A stretch of 64,000 nt of DNA, from contig JABLWW010000007.1 in NCBI GenBank assembly GCA_013178295.1, positions 143,397 to 207,396 of the forward strand, given 5' to 3'. Position numbers and translations under genes: made by a program. Shown piece by piece: positions 18,952-28,446 of the stretch. Numbering within the stretch: the stretch's first letter is position 1; each line of letters starts with the position of its first letter. The notes beneath the pieces were generated by a model, which ran no database searches, had not been told where the DNA came from, and saw only the letters and a program-made list of their open reading frames with translations. This DNA comes from Anaerolineae bacterium. GTDB taxonomy: Bacteria > Chloroflexota > Anaerolineae > Anaerolineales > Anaerolineaceae.

Positions 18952-19650
18952 TTGAAAGTCACCATTCTCTTTTTTGCCTCCCTAAAAGATGCTGCCGGAT
19001 GCCCGCGCCTCATCCTTGATATCCCTGAAGGAACAAGCACCGCTGCGTTGAAAGAGGTTCTCACTGCCAGTTACCCCCAATTACAGCCTCTGTTGAACAG
19101 ATGTATTACCGCCATCAACCACAAATTTGCATCCGCAAAAGAAAATATTCCACCTGATGCGGAGGTGGCTTTCTTCCCGCCAGTCAGCGGGGGTACGGAT
19201 TCGCCAACTTTGGTCAAGGTAACATACGAACCGCTTGATTTGAACGCACTAACCGCAGCCATCACACAACCCACAACCGGCGCAGTGTGTTGTTTTACCG
19301 GAATCGTACGCGGTATAACCCGGCGCGAAAATAAAACCACCCTGCATCTGGAATACGAAGCCTATATCCCTATGGCTGAAGAAAAGCTAGCACAGATTGC
19401 CGGTGAAATACGCCAACGCTGGACAACGATACAGGGGATTGCCATTGTGCAACGGATTGGAACGCTGCAACCCGGTGAACCCAGTGTTGCGGTATTATGC
19501 GCCGCAGAGCACCGCGACACAGGTGTATTCGAGGCTGCCCGCTACGGCATAGACCGCCTCAAGCAAGTCGTCCCCATTTGGAAAAAGGAGTGCGGCGCAA
19601 ATGGCGAAAGCTGGATAGAGGGCAATTACATCCCTCACGAAGACGAATAA
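18952..19650 (+). CDS. moaDE: Fused molybdopterin synthase, MoaD-MoaE
   Basis: A 232-residue fusion. Residues 1-81 are a ubiquitin-like MoaD ending FFPPVSGG, and residues 90-225 are MoaE (TGAVCCFTGIVRG; YEAYIPMAEEKL; AAEHRDTGVFEAARYGIDRLKQVVPIWKKE). In normal MoaD the C-terminal Gly-Gly is free and carries the sulfur, whereas here it is followed by TDSP and MoaE. Similar fusions in Deinococcus are known, where the parts are cut apart by a JAMM protease. The start is TTG at 18952; a stop lies two codons upstream, so no longer form is possible. Confidence 0.92.
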   Translation: MKVTILFFASLKDAAGCPRLILDIPEGTSTAALKEVLTASYPQLQPLLNRCITAINHKFASAKENIPPDAEVAFFPPVSGGTDSPTLVKVTYEPLDLNALTAAITQPTTGAVCCFTGIVRGITRRENKTTLHLEYEAYIPMAEEKLAQIAGEIRQRWTTIQGIAIVQRIGTLQPGEPSVAVLCAAEHRDTGVFEAARYGIDRLKQVVPIWKKECGANGESWIEGNYIPHEDE

Positions 19651-19849
19651 CCCCCGACAAACCCAACAGAAACTGAATAAACGCCAAATCTTCGGCACAA
19701 TAGCTAACATAGATGGTATACTATACGCTGTTTTGACAGCATATTCAAAATCAAAACTTTTTATATCTTATTTAAACCAGAACTTGTGGTACGCCAGCCA
19801 CTGACATGATGAGTGGCTTGCGCACCCTGGGTTCTGGGGAGGAACTTCT

Positions 19850-20599
19850 GTGAATCAAAACTCCACCCCCCCCCGGCACGAAAGTGCTGAGGACCTGTCG
19901 AGGCGGTTAGGGCTGAAATTCAACGATATTCTCCTGCTCAACCGAGCACTCACACATCGCTCTTACCTAAATGAACACCCGGACGCGCTCGAAGATAACG
20001 AACGCTTGGAATTTCTGGGAGATGCTGTTCTGGACTTTATGGTAGGCGCCTGGCTGTATAACCAGTATCCAGAGATGTCCGAAGGCGACCTGACACGTAT
20101 GCGTTCGGCGCTGGTGCACACCGAAAAACTGGCGGATTTTGCCCGTGCCATTGGGCTAGGCAACGCCATGCGTCTTGGGCGCGGTGAAGCGCAAAATGGC
20201 GGCAACCAGCGCGATGCGCTTCTTTGTGACACTTTTGAGGCGCTGATCGGCGCCCTCTATCTGGACGGGGGTATGGAAACCGTCCGCGGCTTCATCGAGC
20301 CATTTCTCGAAGAAGCAGCGGATGACCTGCTGATCAATCAAAAGATTGACGACCCCAAAAGTCTTTTCCAGGAATGGGCACAGGCAAAACTCTTTTGCAC
20401 ACCCAAGTATGTCACCCGCAATGTAAGTGGCCCTGATCATTGCAGAGAGTTTGAGGTGGAAGTGATCGTAAACGGCGAGAGCTACGGCTGCGGCAAGGGC
20501 GCCAGCAAACAAGCCGCGGCAAAGTCCGCCGCGCAGGATGCATTGAACCGTCTTGGGATTGCAGGCAATGCGCGAGAAAACCTGGGCAAAGGTTTCTGA
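19850..20599 (+). CDS. rnc: Ribonuclease III
   Basis: A 249-residue dsRNA endonuclease for rRNA and mRNA processing. The catalytic signature is NERLEFLGDAVLDFMVG, with DTFEALIGALYLDGG further on. The dsRNA-binding domain is at the C-terminus (DPKSLFQEWAQAKL ... GKGASKQAAAKSAAQDAL). It starts at GTG behind GGGAGGA. smc follows after 6 nt, the common rnc-smc arrangement. The 199-nt region upstream holds a TATACT box (about 19716) but no strong promoter I would assert. Confidence 0.97.
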   Translation: MNQNSTPPRHESAEDLSRRLGLKFNDILLLNRALTHRSYLNEHPDALEDNERLEFLGDAVLDFMVGAWLYNQYPEMSEGDLTRMRSALVHTEKLADFARAIGLGNAMRLGRGEAQNGGNQRDALLCDTFEALIGALYLDGGMETVRGFIEPFLEEAADDLLINQKIDDPKSLFQEWAQAKLFCTPKYVTRNVSGPDHCREFEVEVIVNGESYGCGKGASKQAAAKSAAQDALNRLGIAGNARENLGKGF

Positions 20600-20605
20600 A
20601 TCGCT

Positions 20606-23600
20606 ATGAAATCAAAACTAAAAACATTGGAGTTGCATGGCTTCAAAACCTTTGCCAACCGCACTGTGTTTGAATATCCGGCTCAGATCACCACAATTGT
20701 TGGGCCAAATGGGTCAGGAAAATCCAACATTGCCGACGCGTTGCGCTGGGTCTTAGGAGAACAATCCTTCAGCCTGTTGCGCGGCCGCAAAACGGAAGAT
20801 ATGATCTTTTCTGGCTCAGAACAACGCGCACGCGCCAGTATGACCCAGGTCACCCTGACCATGGATAACGAGGACAAATGGCTTCCCATTGACTTTTCGG
20901 AAGTAACCATTTCACGCCGTGCATATCGAGACGGGCAAAACGAATACTTTCTCAATGGACAGCGTGTCCGCCTTAAAGAGATTTCCGAACTGCTGGCGCA
21001 GTCAGGTCTAGGGCAGCGCACATATACCATTATTGGGCAAGGGCTGGTAGATGCAGCTCTCTCTCTAAAACCGGAAGAGAGGCGGCGTTTTTTTGAAGAA
21101 GCCGCTGGCATCGGGCTATACCGCAGCCGCAGAGAAGAAGCTTTGAGCCGTCTCGAAGACACCCGCCGCAACCTGGAACGTTTGCACGATATTATTCTGG
21201 AACTGGAGCCACGCTTACGCAGCCTGGAAAAACAAGCGCAGCGCGCCCAGGAATACGAACGCATCAAGGCAGACCTGCAAGTGCTCCTGCGCGAATGGTA
21301 CGGGTATCACTGGAACCGCACCCAGGCCGAGCTGAGCAATGCACACACTGTGCAAAGCGCACAACAACAGCGGTTGACCGAAGCCCGCAAACGACTGAGC
21401 GAAGTCAGTGATGATCTGGAACACCAACGCAAAACACTGCAGGACTTGCGCCAACGGCTTAACACAATGCACATCGAAACCGGCGAGTTACACGCCCAGC
21501 GCGAAAAAGTCAGCCGCAACCTTGCCGTGCTCGAAGAACGTCAGCGCTCGCTGCTTGATCAACACAAAAGTCTGCAAACGGATCGTCTGCGGCTGGAAGG
21601 CGAATACCAGTCACGCTGCGCTCGCCTGGAAGCCCTTAAACAGGAAGAACAAGAGTTGCTGGAAGAGCTAAACGACGTTCAAGTCCAACGGCAGCAGGCA
21701 CAAAACGAGTTGAATGGGCAACAGACAAAACGAGAACAGCTGGAGAAAACCCTGCGTGAAACGCGGCAGCAACTTATCAGCGCCGAGAAACACAAAGTTG
21801 AACTTGCTGCACGTCAGAGAGAGCTTGAAGAACGTTTTGAAACTCTCCGCAAGATGCACGAAAATCTTGAAAAAACGTTACAGAATGATCTTGCATTGCA
21901 AAAAGCGGCTGAGGAGCACATCAAGCTCTGCCAGGAGCAGAGAGACAAGAGTGAACAGGCTCTAAAACATGCAGAAGATGATCTCAACCTCCAGCGCAAA
22001 CAATCGGCACAGATAGAAGAAAACCTAAAGTCTCTCAATGACAAACTGGCAGAAATGAGCGCAACCAAAGCACGCCTGCAAGCCCAGCTTGAAGTTTTAG
22101 AACAGGCAGAACGATCGCTGAGTGGATTGAACCAGGGAGCACAATCTCTTCTCGAAGCCTCGCGCAAGGGACAGCTGCGCGGCAAGTTTCTTGCCCTGAG
22201 CCATCTGATGGATGTCCCCAAAGATTATGAGGTTGCTATCGCCGCAGTGTTGGGAGAGTATCTCGATTCCATCCTTCTCGGCGACCCGGCTGATGCAGAT
22301 TCAGCGCTCGACTGGCTTTCCGCAGACGCCAAAGGGCGCGCAGTGCTGCTCCCGCCAACGCTGCGGCATGATATACCCAATCTCGCTTACCCGGCAAATA
22401 AAGACATCATCGGTTTGGCATCCGACCTTGTCAAGGTTGAGCCCCACTTGCAGCCAGTGATGCAGCTGCTTTTGGGAAATGCAATCGTGGTACAGGATCG
22501 CCAGACAGCCCGCAAGCTGGTGAAAAACCTTCCAACGCAGGCAAAAGTGGTAACGCTCAAGGGCGAAATTTTCTGGGGCAACGGTGTCATCACCGCAGGG
22601 CAGGATAACCGCGCCGGAATCATCGGACGCCCACGGCAAAAGCGCGAACTGCAAGATGCCATTAATAAAGCAAGCGAAGAGATACAACAAACGCAAAAGC
22701 ATATCCAGGAGTTGCGCAAGAATCTTGAGGAACAACGTCTTATTGAAAAACGCCTGCAGAGCGAATACCAAACACGACAACAGGAAAACTCTGCTGCTCA
22801 ACAAAAATATCAAAAAGCAAATCTAGAGGTAGAACAGGTACGGCAACGGGTTGCATTTCAGCGCCACCAGCTAGAACAAACCGTTGAGCAAATCACCCAG
22901 GGAACAGAGACCCTTAAAAATATTGACGTGGAAAACAGGCAAGCCGACGTTCTGCTACAAGACCTGCAATCTGGCATCCGTGTCCTAAATCGGCAACTGG
23001 CGGAGCTTTCGCTGGAAGAACTGCAAACGCAGCTGGCACACTGGAACACCGCTTATGCTGTACTTGAAAAGAGCATCGAGAATAAAAAAGCTCAACGTGA
23101 AGAATATCAAGCCAGCATGCAGGCAGACGTTTTGCAACTGCAAACCTTTAATCAACGCCTGGATAACCTCAACGTCGCCATGCGCCAGCTGGAAACCGAA
23201 AAGGCTGCCCTGCTCGAGCAAGAAAATAGCCTCAATCAAAAACTCCACGCCCTACAGGCGCAAATAGAGCCGCACGAGCAAGAACTCAGCCTGCTGGAAA
23301 AAAGCTTTTCCGAAAAGCAAAACCAACAGATCACTGCGCAGCAGGCAGTTACCGTAGCAGAACGATATGTCGCACAGGCGCAAATTGAGGTAAGCAAACA
23401 CCGCGAAGCGCTGGACTCGCTGCGTCGGCGTATCGAGGATGACTTTGGTTTGGTAGCTTTCCAATACACCACAGATGTGCTCGGGCCGACACCTTTGCCA
23501 TTAGAGGGCATGGTGCAGCAATTGCCCAAAGTGGTTACCCTCTCCCCCGAAATTGAGGAGAACGTCTCGCGCCATAGAGCCCAGTTGCGCCGCATGGGCG

Positions 23601-24208
23601 CAGTCAACCTTGAAGCGCAGGCAGAATATAACACCGTCAAGGAGAGATATGAGTACCTCTCCGCCCAGATTCAAGACCTGCGCAAAGCTGAAGCAGACCT
23701 GAGAAAAATCATCAGCGAGTTGGACGACCTGATGCGTAGAGAATTTCGCAAAACGTTCAACGCAGTAGCGGCTGAGTTTCGCCGCACATTTACCAGACTG
23801 TTCGGCGGTGGCACAGCACGTCTTGTTCTGGTCGATGAGGATAACCTTTCAGAAACAGGTATCGAAATCGAAACCCGTCTACCTGGTCGTCGAGAGCAGG
23901 GTTTGCTCCTCCTTTCAGGTGGAGAGCGCAGCCTGACAGCCGTTGCGCTCATTTTCTCCCTTCTCAAAGTCTCGCCCACGCCCTTCTGTGTGCTGGATGA
24001 AGTCGATGCCATGCTCGATGAAGCCAACGTGGGAAGATTCTGCGAACTGTTGCGTGAGCTGAGTCAAAACACACAATTTATCATCATTACCCATAACCGC
24101 AATACCGTCCAGACCTCCGAGGTCATTTACGGTGTCACCATGGGGCATGACTCCACCAGCCAGGTGATCAGTCTAAAGTTAGACGAAGTTGACAAAGTGG
24201 TCAAATAG
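20606..24208 (+). CDS. smc: Chromosome segregation protein SMC
   Basis: A 1200-residue SMC ATPase. N-terminal Walker A is VGPNGSGKSNIADALRWVLGEQS. Long coiled coils (about 170-500 and 680-1010) flank a hinge around 510-660 (FLALSHLMDVPKDYEVAIAAVLGEYLDSIL). The C-terminal head has LLLLSGGERSLTAVALIFSLL and Walker B FCVLDEVDAMLDEANV. It condenses and segregates the chromosome with ScpA/ScpB. Read in one operon with rnc, ending at a hairpin terminator. Confidence 0.98.
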   Translation: MKSKLKTLELHGFKTFANRTVFEYPAQITTIVGPNGSGKSNIADALRWVLGEQSFSLLRGRKTEDMIFSGSEQRARASMTQVTLTMDNEDKWLPIDFSEVTISRRAYRDGQNEYFLNGQRVRLKEISELLAQSGLGQRTYTIIGQGLVDAALSLKPEERRRFFEEAAGIGLYRSRREEALSRLEDTRRNLERLHDIILELEPRLRSLEKQAQRAQEYERIKADLQVLLREWYGYHWNRTQAELSNAHTVQSAQQQRLTEARKRLSEVSDDLEHQRKTLQDLRQRLNTMHIETGELHAQREKVSRNLAVLEERQRSLLDQHKSLQTDRLRLEGEYQSRCARLEALKQEEQELLEELNDVQVQRQQAQNELNGQQTKREQLEKTLRETRQQLISAEKHKVELAARQRELEERFETLRKMHENLEKTLQNDLALQKAAEEHIKLCQEQRDKSEQALKHAEDDLNLQRKQSAQIEENLKSLNDKLAEMSATKARLQAQLEVLEQAERSLSGLNQGAQSLLEASRKGQLRGKFLALSHLMDVPKDYEVAIAAVLGEYLDSILLGDPADADSALDWLSADAKGRAVLLPPTLRHDIPNLAYPANKDIIGLASDLVKVEPHLQPVMQLLLGNAIVVQDRQTARKLVKNLPTQAKVVTLKGEIFWGNGVITAGQDNRAGIIGRPRQKRELQDAINKASEEIQQTQKHIQELRKNLEEQRLIEKRLQSEYQTRQQENSAAQQKYQKANLEVEQVRQRVAFQRHQLEQTVEQITQGTETLKNIDVENRQADVLLQDLQSGIRVLNRQLAELSLEELQTQLAHWNTAYAVLEKSIENKKAQREEYQASMQADVLQLQTFNQRLDNLNVAMRQLETEKAALLEQENSLNQKLHALQAQIEPHEQELSLLEKSFSEKQNQQITAQQAVTVAERYVAQAQIEVSKHREALDSLRRRIEDDFGLVAFQYTTDVLGPTPLPLEGMVQQLPKVVTLSPEIEENVSRHRAQLRRMGAVNLEAQAEYNTVKERYEYLSAQIQDLRKAEADLRKIISELDDLMRREFRKTFNAVAAEFRRTFTRLFGGGTARLVLVDEDNLSETGIEIETRLPGRREQGLLLLSGGERSLTAVALIFSLLKVSPTPFCVLDEVDAMLDEANVGRFCELLRELSQNTQFIIITHNRNTVQTSEVIYGVTMGHDSTSQVISLKLDEVDKVVK

Positions 24209-24240
24209 AAAAAATCAGCTAACATCTGCCACGGAAATAA

Positions 24241-24275
24241 AAAAAGCCCTGGTGTCAATATACAGCCAGGGCTTT
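24241..24275. terminator. Bidirectional terminator between smc and the parvulin gene
   Basis: Perfect 10-bp arms AAAGCCCTGG (24243-24252) and CCAGGGCTTT (24266-24275) with a 13-nt loop. On the minus strand they are followed by a run of seven T. It separates two converging genes. Confidence 0.85.
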
Positions 24276-24293
24276 CTCGTGCAAAACCGAACC

Positions 24294-25607
24294 TTATTGT
24301 TGGAGGGCTGGCTCTAGCGGAACTTTTCCCTTCCAGTGATCGAATTTTTCGATCGAATATTGTGCGCGCGTTTTTTCCAGCCACTCATCAAATTTTTTCT
24401 GGCGCAAATTATCAAACTGGGTTTGAGAAATTGGGCGAATCTCATGCCCCAGAACCTGGATGATATGCCATCCAAATTCGGTCTTCACCGGTTGGCTGAT
24501 CTCACCGATCGCCAGTCCAAAAGCGGCGGTCTCAAACTCAGCTACCATTTTACCCTTTCCAAACCAGCCCAGATCACCCCCGCGGTCTTTGTTGCTGGTG
24601 TCCAGTGACTTTTCGGCAGCAAGCTGGGCAAAATCAGCGCCATTTTTAATTTGAGCATACACCTCGTTGGCTGTTGATTCTTCAGCAACCAGGATATGTC
24701 TTGCCCAGACCTGTTCCTCTTCTGGCTTCATATCAGACGTAATCTGATTCAACACCTTCTCGCGCAACAGCCGATTGCGGATATCTACCCGGAACATCTC
24801 CAGCGATGTGCTGCTTTTAACCAGTTCTTCCTCAAAGGATTTCAATTGCTTCTGATACTCTTCAAGCGTGTAAGGGGTAGCCGTAGCCTCAGGAGCGGGG
24901 GAAGGTTGTGAGACATCCTCCTCAGGAGTCGCTGATATTTCGGACATTGGGGTTGCCTCAGGCTGGCTCACCTCTGTGGGCAGCAAAGTAGCAGTAGGGG
25001 CTTCGGTCGGAGTGGGCGTAAGAGTAACAATAGCGAGCTGCTCTGGCGAAAGAGTCGAAGTCGAAAAAGCAGTAGCGGTCAGCGTGGGTGTCGGCTTGCC
25101 ATCAGGGTAAAAGTTAAACAATGCCTGCAGCTCTGCCTCTATTTCTTTATCGCTCACCGAGATGCCCATTTTGCGCGCTTCCTGAGCGATCACCAAATTA
25201 TCAACCATCTGATCAAGCACCTCAGCGCCCAGACTGTCGGCATACGCCGCGCTCATTTTGAACTCGTACTCGCGCAAAGACTGGTCAAACTGGGCGCTAA
25301 AATTTGGATCGCTCCCAAAATATTGTTTAAACTGCAAAGTCTGCATGTACTGCTGAAGAATCTTATTGCGCTCAAACCGTACGCCTTCCTGGAATTGCTG
25401 AAGAGAAATCTTCTCCTCACCCACTTTGGCAACCGGCCGCCGCGGCTGAAAAACAAATTGATCCAGCAAACCAAAGATAACCACTCCAATGACAATTACC
25501 GCAGTGCTGACTGTGGCAATTAAAACCCAACGCCTTTGCCTTCTTTCAAGCGTAACACGGTCTAAATGTTTCTTAGATAGAACCTTCTGTTTTGGTGATT
25601 TTGCCAT
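24294..25607 (-). CDS. Membrane-anchored parvulin-type peptidyl-prolyl isomerase (SurA/PrsA-like)
   Basis: A 437-residue foldase. A basic N-terminus is followed by one membrane helix (about 28-50), a SurA-N-like helical domain (KVGEEKISLQQFQEGVRF ... LDQMVDNLVIAQEARKMGISVSDKEIEAEL), and a parvulin domain at about 310-405 (ARHILVAEES; SLDTSNKDRGGDLGWFGKGKMVAEFE; FGWHIIQVLG). A Thr/Pro/Glu-rich stretch of about 80 residues (around 170-250) splits the helical domain. It would fold exported proteins outside the membrane. It lies downstream of rpsF-ssb-rpsR with an 82-nt gap. Confidence 0.88.
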   Translation of the reverse strand: MAKSPKQKVLSKKHLDRVTLERRQRRWVLIATVSTAVIVIGVVIFGLLDQFVFQPRRPVAKVGEEKISLQQFQEGVRFERNKILQQYMQTLQFKQYFGSDPNFSAQFDQSLREYEFKMSAAYADSLGAEVLDQMVDNLVIAQEARKMGISVSDKEIEAELQALFNFYPDGKPTPTLTATAFSTSTLSPEQLAIVTLTPTPTEAPTATLLPTEVSQPEATPMSEISATPEEDVSQPSPAPEATATPYTLEEYQKQLKSFEEELVKSSTSLEMFRVDIRNRLLREKVLNQITSDMKPEEEQVWARHILVAEESTANEVYAQIKNGADFAQLAAEKSLDTSNKDRGGDLGWFGKGKMVAEFETAAFGLAIGEISQPVKTEFGWHIIQVLGHEIRPISQTQFDNLRQKKFDEWLEKTRAQYSIEKFDHWKGKVPLEPALQQ

Positions 25608-25689
25608 ATTGTCTCTCTATACCAACCAGAACATCCAGCCAAACGCCTAAAGCCTGGACGCGATGCAAATAGTTATCATGAACACGCTC

Positions 25690-25971
25690 TTAATCAATCA
25701 TGTCCTGCCAGGGCACAGGGACAAAAGGCAAAAGCGCGATATGACGGGCACGCTTAATGGCGCGCGCCAGCAAACGCTGATGGCGGGCGCAAGTTCCCGT
25801 CTGACGGCGTGGTCTTATCTTACCGTCTTCGGTAATGAAGCGCTGAAGCATATCCACCTGCTTATAATCAATATCAACTGCCTTATCCGCACAAAACTGG
25901 CAAAACTTGGGCCGTGCGATATATTTACGTCCGCCGTACTGCGGAACTTCATTATTTACCTGATCTGTCAT
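25690..25971 (-). CDS. rpsR: 30S ribosomal protein S18
   Basis: A 93-residue S18 with [62 protein letters not shown]. The CxxC plus downstream Cys/His suggests the zinc-binding form. Third gene of the conserved rpsF-ssb-rpsR operon. Confidence 0.98.
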   Translation of the reverse strand: MTDQVNNEVPQYGGRKYIARPKFCQFCADKAVDIDYKQVDMLQRFITEDGKIRPRRQTGTCARHQRLLARAIKRARHIALLPFVPVPWQDMID

Positions 25972-25987
25972 TCTTTATTTCTCCATA

Positions 25988-26392
25988 CTAAAACGGATAT
26001 TCTTCTTCACCTTGAAATGAAGCGGGAATATCTGCATCATGGTTAGGAATCTGTTCACGCCGGTCGCCTAAAATCATCATCTCAGAGGCAACAACTTCAA
26101 CGCTGGTATGCTTGACCCCTTCGGTATCTTCCCAGCGGCGTGTTTGCAAACGTCCTTCTACATAAACCTGTTGACCTTTGCTCAAGCATTGTTTACAAAT
26201 CTCCGCCAGGTTACCCCAGGCAACGACATTAAACCACTCGGTCTCCGTACGTCGGTCTCCATCCGCCGTGTTCCAGGTTCGGCTCGTTGCCACCGTAAAC
26301 GTGGTTACCGGTCTCCCTGAGGGCGTATAGCGCATTTCCGGATCACGTCCGAGATGACCAATGATCATCACCTTATTTAGATCCCGCCCCAT
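25988..26392 (-). CDS. ssb: Single-stranded DNA-binding protein
   Basis: A 134-residue SSB with one OB fold (KVMIIGHLGRDPEMRYTPSGRPVTTFTVATSRTW ... EWFNVVAWGNLAEICKQCLSKGQQVYVEGRLQTRRWED). The acidic tail ends EEEYPF, close to the usual DDDIPF partner-binding tip. It sits between rpsF and rpsR as in most bacteria. AAGGAG is upstream. Confidence 0.98.
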   Translation of the reverse strand: MGRDLNKVMIIGHLGRDPEMRYTPSGRPVTTFTVATSRTWNTADGDRRTETEWFNVVAWGNLAEICKQCLSKGQQVYVEGRLQTRRWEDTEGVKHTSVEVVASEMMILGDRREQIPNHDADIPASFQGEEEYPF

Positions 26393-26427
26393 GATTCATA
26401 CTCCTTGTGCAAACACAATATGCACCC

Positions 26428-26712
26428 TTAATCAACAGCAATAATCAGAAAACGCAGCACAGGCTCCAAAAAGCGCAGGTTGCGTTCCAGTTCGGCGCTG
26501 AATGCTGGCGGCATATTCACATGCAGGAGCACATACACGCCTTCTCGCTGCTTGCGGATGCGGTAAGCAAGCTGCCGCTTGCCCCAGTTGTCCACTTTCT
26601 CAACTGTGCCGCCAGATTCAGTGATCCAGCCTGTAACCTTTTCGATAACACCTTGCGTGGATGCCTCGTCCAGGTCAGCCTGGATAATGAACATGACTTC
26701 ATACTTATGCAT
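26428..26712 (-). CDS. rpsF: 30S ribosomal protein S6
   Basis: A 94-residue S6: MHKYEVMFIIQADLDEASTQGVIEKVTGWI, then KVDNWGKRQLAYRIRKQREGVYVLLHV. The ATG at 26712 has an ideal AAAGGAGGT ribosome site; the open frame extends 26 codons upstream without support. First gene of rpsF-ssb-rpsR. Confidence 0.97.
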   Translation of the reverse strand: MHKYEVMFIIQADLDEASTQGVIEKVTGWITESGGTVEKVDNWGKRQLAYRIRKQREGVYVLLHVNMPPAFSAELERNLRFLEPVLRFLIIAVD

Positions 26713-26889
26713 TTGGGAAGACCTCCTTTCCTCGGGTTTGCCCCTGGTCATCGCCGTTGACGAGCCAGAGGCGGAAAGACAGCACCACAACCATCGTGCC
26801 GACTATCGGGCGCTAGTTTATCACAAACTACGGTTTTTTGGAAGGTGGCATTTTCGTTGTTCAAAATCCACCAAACGCAGAGGATTGGG

Positions 26890-26895
26890 TATAAT
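26890..26895 (+). promoter_or_regulatory. -10 box of trmI (TATAAT)
   Basis: A perfect TATAAT about 34 nt before the trmI start. It shows that the open frame beginning at 26845 cannot be fully translated from this promoter. I see no good -35. Confidence 0.5.
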
Positions 26896-26928
26896 CGGAG
26901 AAAAAGCCTACTCAAAAGGAGAAAATGG

Positions 26929-27780
26929 TTGACCTGGTCATTGCACGGCACCCATGCCAGAGAAGGTGATTTGGTGGAACTGGTTGGTTTGAGCCACAAA
27001 TATTTTATCTTTGAGCTCAAAGCGGATTCCACCTTGCACACCCACAGAGGTGTCATTGCACACAACGACCTGATCGGCAAGCCCTGGGGCAGTCAGGTCT
27101 TCAGCCACTTGGGCAGCCCCTTCTTCTTGCTACAACCATCACTGGGAGATGTGATCCGCGAAATGCCGCGCAATTCACAGATACTCTACCCAAAAGACAT
27201 CGGTTTTATCCTTATCCAGTTGGGTGTCGGAAACGGACACTATGTGATCGAGGCAGGCAGCGGCTCTGGCGCAATGACCACTGCCCTGGCATATGCTGTG
27301 GGTTCAAGCGGAAAGGTTATTTCATACGATAATCGCCCCGACTTACAGCGCGTGGCAGTCAAGAATCTGGAACGTACAGGTCTCATAGACCGCGTTGTAT
27401 TCAAAACCCGCGATATTGGCGAAGGCTTTGAAGAAACAGACGTGGACGCAATTTTTCTAGATGTACCCAATCCCTATGATTACATCGCACAGGTACGTCA
27501 GGCGCTCAAGCCCGGTGGCTTTTTTGGTTGCATTCTGCCCACCGTCAACCAGATTGAAAAACTCCTGATCGCTCTACACCAGCACAAGTTTGCCTTTTTG
27601 GATGTTTGCGAACTGCTGTTACGGTATTATAAGTCGGACCCATTGCGTTTCCGGCCAGTTGATCGGATGGTAGCACACACCGGGTTTCTGATCTTTGCTC
27701 GCCCCATCTTACCTGTCACCGACACCTCCGAAACCATCTCTCTTTTAGACGAAATCGAACAGGGTAGCTCAGCCGCATAA
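26929..27780 (+). CDS. trmI: tRNA (adenine-58-N1)-methyltransferase TrmI
   Basis: A 283-residue class I methyltransferase making m1A58 in tRNA. The N-terminal beta domain has REGDLVELVGLSHKYFIFELKAD. The linker PRNSQILYPKDIGFIL is typical of TrmI, and the SAM motif is YVIEAGSGSGAMTTALA. IFLDVPNPYDYI corresponds to the D-x-P motif. I propose a TTG start at 26929: it has AAGGAG 7 nt upstream and lies 34 nt after the -10 box. The nearby ATG at 26925 is out of frame. A Nudix gene follows after 16 nt. Confidence 0.92.
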   Translation: MTWSLHGTHAREGDLVELVGLSHKYFIFELKADSTLHTHRGVIAHNDLIGKPWGSQVFSHLGSPFFLLQPSLGDVIREMPRNSQILYPKDIGFILIQLGVGNGHYVIEAGSGSGAMTTALAYAVGSSGKVISYDNRPDLQRVAVKNLERTGLIDRVVFKTRDIGEGFEETDVDAIFLDVPNPYDYIAQVRQALKPGGFFGCILPTVNQIEKLLIALHQHKFAFLDVCELLLRYYKSDPLRFRPVDRMVAHTGFLIFARPILPVTDTSETISLLDEIEQGSSAA

Positions 27781-27796
27781 GCTCTTGTAAGCTAAC

Positions 27797-28384
27797 ATGT
27801 TTCTCACAGAAAAAAAGATTATCCAGCTTCTGCAAAACCATGCAGCAAAAAGAGCTCCTGTTGAGTGGGACAGCGCATTCCGCATGGCTGCTGTTCTCAC
27901 TCCCTTACTTATCGAAAACGGCAAATGCCATCTGCTTTTTACCCGCAGAACTGAAATGGTCAACAGCCATAAAGGGCAGGTTTCCTTTCCCGGAGGGCTG
28001 ATTGAGCCCCAGGACAATGGGCCAATTGCAACAGCATTGCGCGAAACATACGAGGAAATTGGTATCCCTCCAGAAAAAATAAAAATTCTCGGACAGCTAG
28101 ATGATGTATATACCGCATCCACCGGATTTGTCATTACCCCCATCGTGGGACGCATCCCATGGCCAGTTCAACTCAAAATCTCAGCAGACGAGGTAAGCCG
28201 GGTCTTCACCATTCCTCTGAGCTGGTTGGCAAATCCCGACCACCTGGAAGAGAGAAGCATGATACTGCCCGACGGACGTGTCATACCGGATGTGCTGTAT
28301 TACAAACCCTACAACGGAGAAGAGGTATGGGGAATCACCGCCAGAATTACTTTGAAACTTCTGCAGGTGCTTGAACTGGCTTAA
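27797..28384 (+). CDS. Nudix hydrolase, CoA pyrophosphatase type
   Basis: A 195-residue Nudix protein. The family segment TRRTEMVNSHKGQVSFPGG precedes the Nudix box GLIEPQDNGPIATALRETYEEIGI, as in CoA diphosphatases (NudL/PCD1), which split CoA or its derivatives to phosphopantetheine and 3',5'-ADP. PxxGxxxxxxxxxxxxEVxxVFxIPL is seen as PIVGRIPWPVQLKISADEVSRVFTIPL. Likely co-transcribed with trmI. Confidence 0.9.
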   Translation: MFLTEKKIIQLLQNHAAKRAPVEWDSAFRMAAVLTPLLIENGKCHLLFTRRTEMVNSHKGQVSFPGGLIEPQDNGPIATALRETYEEIGIPPEKIKILGQLDDVYTASTGFVITPIVGRIPWPVQLKISADEVSRVFTIPLSWLANPDHLEERSMILPDGRVIPDVLYYKPYNGEEVWGITARITLKLLQVLELA

Positions 28385-28385
28385 A

Positions 28386-28428
28386 AAAGCAATAACGGGC
28401 AGCACGGTTTTCGCCAAGGCTGCCCGTT
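28386..28428 (-). terminator. Terminator downstream of rplY
   Basis: Ten-bp arms AACGGGCAGC (28394-28403) and GCTGCCCGTT (28419-28428). On the minus strand they are followed within 4 nt by a run of six T. It may also stop the Nudix transcript, though without a T run on the plus strand. Confidence 0.75.
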
Positions 28429-28446
28429 GTATCTCTTACAAGAGAA

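Noticed and set aside
26845..26928. Longer N-terminus of trmI from GTG 26845, or the ATG at 26925
   Set aside because: The GTG lies upstream of the TATAAT box and lacks a ribosome site; the ATG is in another frame that soon hits a stop.
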